Part shown: piece after piece, positions 59,641 through 64,000 of the stretch
Numbering within the stretch: the first letter of the stretch is position 1
Layout: each line of letters opens with the position of its first letter
Source: KBS-83 sp051025295
Lineage (GTDB): Bacteria > Acidobacteriota > Terriglobia > Terriglobales > Acidobacteriaceae
DNA: 64,000 nucleotides
Assembly (NCBI GenBank): GCA_051025295.1
Contig: JBMGJV010000020.1
Strand: one strand, 5' to 3'
Position numbers and translations under genes: made by a program
Notes under the pieces: model-generated
What the model saw: the letters and a program-made list of their open reading frames with translations, nothing else
What the model was told of the DNA's origin: nothing
Database searches by the model: none

Positions 59641-61266
59641 ATGAATCGTCTCTCCACCCGTCTGCTGGCTGTTTCTGCAACTGCGTGCCTCGCTGCAACC
59701 CTGGTTGCCGCGCCCGCGCATGCCCGCGTCAAGAAGCCGCGTAAGGTCAGCTCTACGGACCCGCTCGCCGGGGTCAACTCCAAGCAGCCGGACAAGGAGC
59801 TCTTCGATAAGGCGATGAATGCCATGAAGAAGGGCAAGTTCGACGTCGCCCGCCTCGATCTGCAGGCCCTGCTCACCACCTACCCTGAGTCGGAGTACCA
59901 GATGCGCGCCAAGCTCGCCGTCGGCGACTCCTGGTACAAGGAGGGCGGCGCCGCCGCGCTGCAGCAGGCCGAGTCCGAGTACAAGGACTTCATCACCTTC
60001 TTCCCCGACCAGCCCGAAGCGGCCGAGGCGCAGATGAAGGTTGCTGACATCTACTACGCGCAGATGGAGAAGCCGGACCGCGACCCGACGAACGCCGGGC
60101 GCGCCGAGCAGGAATACCGGCTGATGGTGCAGCAGTACCCCGAGTCCTCCCTGGTGCCCCGCGCCAAGCAGCGTCTGCGCGAAGTGCAGGAGGTGTTGGC
60201 ACAGCGGCAGTTCACCATTGGCTCCTTCTACGCGACACATGAGAACTACGCGGCCAGCATCGCGCGTCTCCAGACCGTCACGGACTCCTATCCGCTCTAC
60301 AGCAAGAGCGATATGGCCCTGCTGCAGCTCGGCGACGATTACGCTGCCGAAGCCGCCATGGTGCCCAGGTTCAACATCAGCGCCGCGCAGAAGGAACGCC
60401 TGATCGCTGCGTACAACGATCGCGCAGCCGACTGCTATGACAAGGTGGTCATGCGCTATCCCATGGCGCCGCACGTCGAAGACGCGCGCGAGAAGCTCAT
60501 CGCGCTCGGCCGTCCCGTGCCTGAGCCAAGCCAGACCGCGCTCGCCGAGAGCGAAGCCGAGGAGCAGAGCCGCATCAACGTCAAGCTCAAGGACCGTGCT
60601 GTGCTGCTCGTGAAGCACGGCCCCTCCACCCTGGCTGCGGCGCGTGTGGGCGAGCCGCGCATGACGCCGGCCCAGACCGTGACCGCGCCCGAGATCACGA
60701 AGGAAAACGTCGCCATCTTCAACTCCACGCTGCCCGGCGGCGCACCCGCTGCGGCCCCGGCGACGCGGTCCGCTGGAGTGGCTGCCGGCACGGAGGCACC
60801 GCGCACGGGTGATGCAGCCGCGCCACGGCTTGAGAGCGTTCCCGAGGGCAATGGCACCGGCATCGGCGCCGAAGTGCTCAACCCGAACGGGGGCACGGTC
60901 ATCGACAACAACAACGGCAACTCGGCGACCGGCGCTGCACCGCCGGCTGCGAGCAGCACGCCCGCGATCACGCAGCCGACTCCCAATCCCGACAGCACGC
61001 CCGTTCCGGCTCCGGCCAGCGCCGGCGACAACGGCCTGAAGGCCGTTGGCCCGGCGGACACTGCGCCGCTGCCGCCGGTCGAGAAGCCCGCGCCGGCTGA
61101 GAACCAGGTCAACGACGTCAAGAACGGCGCGCCTGCAGCCCAGGTGCAGACCGGCACGCCCGCTCCGGGCAAGAAGAAGAAAAACCCGAAGGTGAAGACC
61201 GACAAGAGCGACGAGTCGACCAGCACGACCAAGAAGAAGGGCCTCGACAAGCTGAACCCGTTCTAA
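59641..61266 (+). CDS. BamD-like outer-membrane assembly lipoprotein-family protein with long tail
   Basis: A 541-residue exported protein. Signal peptide (LLAVSATACLAATLVAAPAHA) without a lipobox, then TPR-like repeats of the BamD/YfiO family (FDKAMNAMKKGKFDVARLDL, EYKDFITFFPDQPEAAEAQM, YDKVVMRYPMAPHVEDAREK) over residues 50-290. The remaining 250 residues are Pro/Ala/Asn-rich and end in Lys-rich repeats, unlike the 245-residue BamD. Presumably part of outer-membrane protein assembly. GAGG precedes the ATG at 59641. It is followed by a strong terminator. Confidence 0.82.
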   Translation: MNRLSTRLLAVSATACLAATLVAAPAHARVKKPRKVSSTDPLAGVNSKQPDKELFDKAMNAMKKGKFDVARLDLQALLTTYPESEYQMRAKLAVGDSWYKEGGAAALQQAESEYKDFITFFPDQPEAAEAQMKVADIYYAQMEKPDRDPTNAGRAEQEYRLMVQQYPESSLVPRAKQRLREVQEVLAQRQFTIGSFYATHENYAASIARLQTVTDSYPLYSKSDMALLQLGDDYAAEAAMVPRFNISAAQKERLIAAYNDRAADCYDKVVMRYPMAPHVEDAREKLIALGRPVPEPSQTALAESEAEEQSRINVKLKDRAVLLVKHGPSTLAAARVGEPRMTPAQTVTAPEITKENVAIFNSTLPGGAPAAAPATRSAGVAAGTEAPRTGDAAAPRLESVPEGNGTGIGAEVLNPNGGTVIDNNNGNSATGAAPPAASSTPAITQPTPNPDSTPVPAPASAGDNGLKAVGPADTAPLPPVEKPAPAENQVNDVKNGAPAAQVQTGTPAPGKKKKNPKVKTDKSDESTSTTKKKGLDKLNPF

Positions 61267-61289
61267 GCCGCAAACCCGCTCCGAACCAC

Positions 61290-61323
61290 ACGGCAGAGGC
61301 CCGCGCGGGGCCTCTGCCGTTTT
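61290..61323 (+). terminator. Intrinsic terminator after the BamD-like gene
   Basis: 13-bp stem (ACGGCAGAGGCCC, 61290-61302; complement 61308-61320) with 5-base loop, followed by TTT. Strong. Confidence 0.85.
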
Positions 61324-61346
61324 CGTATGTCATCGCATCGCCCTGT

Positions 61347-61352
61347 TACCCT
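61347..61352 (+). promoter_or_regulatory. -10 box TACCCT abutting valS
   Basis: TACCCT ends 8 bases before the valS ATG at 61361; no Shine-Dalgarno. Confidence 0.45.
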
Positions 61353-61360
61353 GAAGCCTC

Positions 61361-64000
61361 ATGCCGCAAGAACTTCCAAAAACCTATGATCCGGCGGCCA
61401 TCGAGCAGCAATGGGCCGAGTACTGGGTCAGCGAGCAGCTCTTCCACGCTGCCACCGCTCCCGCCGCTGAAGGCGCGTCTGCCGGACGCTTCGTCATGCT
61501 GCTGCCGCCCCCCAACGTCACTGGCCGGCTGCACATGGGCCACATGCTCAACCAGACGGAAATGGACATCCTCGCCCGCTGGCACCGCATGCAGGGCGAG
61601 CGCACCCTCTGGGTCCCCGGCACCGATCATGCAGGCATCGCCACGCAAATGATGGTCGAGCGGCAGCTCACCGCGGAAAAGACCACGCGCCAGAAGCTCG
61701 GCCGAGAAGCATTCCTCGAGCGGGTCTGGAAGTGGAAGGAGCAGTACGGCGGCGCCATTCTCGACCAGATGCGCCGGCTCGGCGCCTCCGTGGACTGGTC
61801 GCGCGAGTACTTCACCATGGACGCGGACCTCTCCCGCGCCGTGCGCGAGGCCTTCGTCCGCCTGCATGAGCAGGGGCTGATCTATCGCGGCGCCTACATT
61901 GTGAACTGGTGCCCGCAGTGCCAGACCGCGATCTCCGACCTCGAAGTCGTGCACGAGGAGCAGCAGGGCAAGCTCTACACCATCCCTTACGCAATCGTCG
62001 GCTCGGACGAATCGCTGCTGGTCGCGACAACGCGTCCGGAGACGATGTTCGGCGACGTGGCGATCGCCGTTCACCCGATGGACGAGCGTTACAAGCACCT
62101 GCACGGCCGCAGCGTGCGCGTGCCCTTCATTGGCCGCGAGATCCCCATCATCGCCGACCCGTGGGTCACCCCGGAGTTCGGCACCGGCGCGGTAAAGATC
62201 ACGCCCGCCCATGACCCCAACGACTACGCGATGGGGCAGCGGCACAAGCTTCCATCGATCAACGTGATGGACGAGACGGCGCACCTCAACGAGCAGGCCG
62301 GGCCGTTCGCCGGGCTCGATCGGTATGAAGCGCGCAAGCGTATGGTGGCTGAACTCGAAGGCCAGCCCGGCTTCTCAACAAAGGATCACAGACTCGCGAT
62401 TGGCAAGTGCGATCGCAGCAAGACAGTGGTCGAGCCGCGCCTGTCCACGCAGTGGTTCATCCGCATCCAGCCGCTGGCCGACAAGGCCATCGCCGCGGTG
62501 GAGCAGGGCCACATCCGCTTCACGCCCGAGCAGTACGCGAAGACCTACTTCGAGTGGATGCGCAACATTCATGACTGGTGCATCTCGCGCCAGCTCTGGT
62601 GGGGGCACCGTATCCCCGCCTGGTATTGCGGTGACTGCCACAAGATCACCGTCGCTCGCGACACACCGGAGAGCTGCGAACACTGCGGATCGCGCACGCT
62701 TACGCAGGAAACCGACGTCCTCGATACGTGGTTCTCGTCGGGCCTGCTGCCCATCTCCGTCTTCGGCTGGCCGGCGAACACGCCCGACCTCGCCGAGTTC
62801 TACCCCACCGACCTGCTCGTTACCGGCTTCGACATCCTGTTCTTCTGGGTGGCCCGCATGATCATGTTCGGCTGTCACTTCATGCTCGACGTGCCCATGC
62901 CGGACGGCTCTGCCCGCACGCTGAAAGACGCCGTGCCCTTCCGCGAGGTCTACATCCACGCACTGGTGCGCGATGCCGATCGGCAGAAAATGTCGAAGAC
63001 CAAGGGCAACGTCATCGATCCCATCGAGATCGTCGAGCGCTACGGCACTGACGCGGTGCGCTTCACGCTCGCCACCATGGCTTCGCCCGGCACTGACATC
63101 GCGTTCTCTGAAGCGCGCACAGAGGGCAATCGCGCCTTCGCGAACAAGATCTGGAACGCGGCGCGTTTTCTGTTCATGCAGATCGGCCTCGCGAAAGACG
63201 CAGGCGTCACGGTCGACCTCAGCGAAGCCGCGCTCGCAACCGCTCTGCGCAACGAGGCCTCCACATCGCTGCTGGACCGCTGGATCACTTCGCAGTTCAG
63301 CGCACACGCCGGAGCCGTCAATCGCGCACTCGGCGAGTACCGCTTCGACGAAGCCTCCAACCTGGTCTATGCATTCTTCTGGGGCGACTTCTGCGATTGG
63401 TATCTCGAGTTCGCCAAGCTGCGGCTCGATTTCACCACCGACGTATCGAAGGCCACCGCTCGCGAGAGCCTGGCGGTGCTGGTCGCCGTCTTCGAAGCAT
63501 CGCTGCGCCTGCTCTCGCCTTTTATGCCCCTCCTCACCGAGCAGCTTTGGCACTCGCTCTATGACGGCAAGCCGCCCTGCCGCTCCATCGCACTGTCGCG
63601 CTACCCGCAGGAAAGCGATGCCGCTCAGCACGCGGGCGTCCTGCGGGAAGTTGAGCAACTGCAGCAGCTCATCACAGCCGTCCGCGCCGCCCGTAAGGAT
63701 GCCAGCGTGCCGGAGCGCGAGCCCGTCCCCATCCTCATGCGTACCGCGGATGCTTCTGTGTTCGAGCAGAACCTGGCGACGATCCAGCGGCTTGCCAAGG
63801 TCACGACACTCGAGCGCGTCCAGCAGCTTCCGGAAGCCTTGGCGCACCGCAGCACGCCCCTGTTCGACGTCGCCGTCGTTTACGAAAAGCCGGTAGACGC
63901 AAAAGCCGAGCGCGAGCGACTGTCGAAGGAGCTCGCCCGCCTTGAAAAAGAAAAAGAGAACAGCGATCGCCAGCTCGGCAATGAGGCGTTCCTCGCCAAG
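61361..64000 (+). CDS. valS: Valyl-tRNA synthetase, cut by the window edge
   Basis: Charges tRNA-Val. 880 codons are in view without a stop. The class I signatures are PPPNVTGRLHMGHM (HIGH-type, HMGH at 58-61) and DRQKMSKTKGNVIDP (KMSKT at 543-547, Thr for the usual Ser). The editing (CP1) domain has TTRPETMFGDVAIAVHP, and the ISRQLWWGHRIPAWYC segment is also clear. The C-terminal coiled coil that contacts tRNA starts at the window edge (LSKELARLEKEKENSDRQLG). The start is unambiguous. Confidence 0.96.
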   Translation, partial: MPQELPKTYDPAAIEQQWAEYWVSEQLFHAATAPAAEGASAGRFVMLLPPPNVTGRLHMGHMLNQTEMDILARWHRMQGERTLWVPGTDHAGIATQMMVERQLTAEKTTRQKLGREAFLERVWKWKEQYGGAILDQMRRLGASVDWSREYFTMDADLSRAVREAFVRLHEQGLIYRGAYIVNWCPQCQTAISDLEVVHEEQQGKLYTIPYAIVGSDESLLVATTRPETMFGDVAIAVHPMDERYKHLHGRSVRVPFIGREIPIIADPWVTPEFGTGAVKITPAHDPNDYAMGQRHKLPSINVMDETAHLNEQAGPFAGLDRYEARKRMVAELEGQPGFSTKDHRLAIGKCDRSKTVVEPRLSTQWFIRIQPLADKAIAAVEQGHIRFTPEQYAKTYFEWMRNIHDWCISRQLWWGHRIPAWYCGDCHKITVARDTPESCEHCGSRTLTQETDVLDTWFSSGLLPISVFGWPANTPDLAEFYPTDLLVTGFDILFFWVARMIMFGCHFMLDVPMPDGSARTLKDAVPFREVYIHALVRDADRQKMSKTKGNVIDPIEIVERYGTDAVRFTLATMASPGTDIAFSEARTEGNRAFANKIWNAARFLFMQIGLAKDAGVTVDLSEAALATALRNEASTSLLDRWITSQFSAHAGAVNRALGEYRFDEASNLVYAFFWGDFCDWYLEFAKLRLDFTTDVSKATARESLAVLVAVFEASLRLLSPFMPLLTEQLWHSLYDGKPPCRSIALSRYPQESDAAQHAGVLREVEQLQQLITAVRAARKDASVPEREPVPILMRTADASVFEQNLATIQRLAKVTTLERVQQLPEALAHRSTPLFDVAVVYEKPVDAKAERERLSKELARLEKEKENSDRQLGNEAFLAK

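Overview
The window looks like a contiguous piece of an Acidobacteriota chromosome, probably class Terriglobia (family Acidobacteriaceae). This is inferred from very GC-rich coding sequence with C/G-ending codons, a PadR regulator joined to an ADOP-type permease, NIPSNAP and DUF892 proteins, an unusually large share of promoters that abut the start codon, and Gram-negative envelope genes (KdsA, AsmA-like, BamD-like, OmpA-like, alginate-export porin). No rRNA, tRNA, CRISPR array, transposase or integrase was seen.

Layout. 1-2.2 kb (minus): heat-shock group hrcA-grpE-dnaJ, dnaJ cut by the window edge. 2.5-7 kb: AsmA-like protein, Mrp ATPase, thioesterase, TPR protein, LON-domain protein. 7.1-12.9 kb: a MoxR-like AAA ATPase and its VWA partner, separated by a SpoU-type methyltransferase and a GT-C glycosyltransferase, then a receiver-like protein. 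13.2-18.1 kb: SDR plus NIPSNAP pair, DUF892, AhpD-like, NTF2-like and two convergent GNAT proteins. 18.2-20.2 kb (minus): an odd two-gene regulatory module, an NtrC-like protein with Glu at the phosphorylation site and GAFPGA instead of GAFTGA, plus a pseudo-receiver partner. 20.5-26.3 kb: acyltransferase, HxlR/ArsR regulators divergent from dehydrogenases, and a frameshifted HxlR gene beside an intact 16-bp palindrome. 26.3-28 kb: a GC-poor DUF416 gene sitting between rph and a duplicated copy of the rph promoter and first codons. 28-31.1 kb: NTF2-like protein, PadR, a decayed ADOP permease and a probably frameshifted secreted protein.

31.3-43.8 kb: kdsA, two orphan genes, a cation/H+ antiporter, a YqjD/YqjE-like membrane operon, a secreted alpha/beta hydrolase, a 1033-residue nuclease-methyltransferase (candidate single-chain restriction-modification enzyme), an OmpA-like protein, a 50-residue membrane ORF and a DnaC/DnaI-like ATPase. 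45.8-49 kb: an isochorismatase, porin, membrane protein and MarR cluster behind a consensus promoter overlapped by an 18-bp palindrome. 49-64 kb: amidase, rpmE, dus, a PD-(D/E)XK protein, DinB-like protein, tldD (one-base frameshift) with tldE, a degenerate UvrC-like protein, rpe, BamD-like protein and valS, cut by the right edge.

Two threads run through the window. First, about a dozen start codons follow a TANNNT box by only 6-8 bases, with no Shine-Dalgarno, as expected for leaderless mRNAs. Second, genes are tightly packed: several convergent or divergent neighbours share the same four bases as stop or start codons. I did not find a clearly new multi-gene defence or metabolic system; the best candidates for something undescribed are the 18.2-20.2 kb regulatory module, the DUF416 insertion in the rph leader, and the nuclease-methyltransferase.
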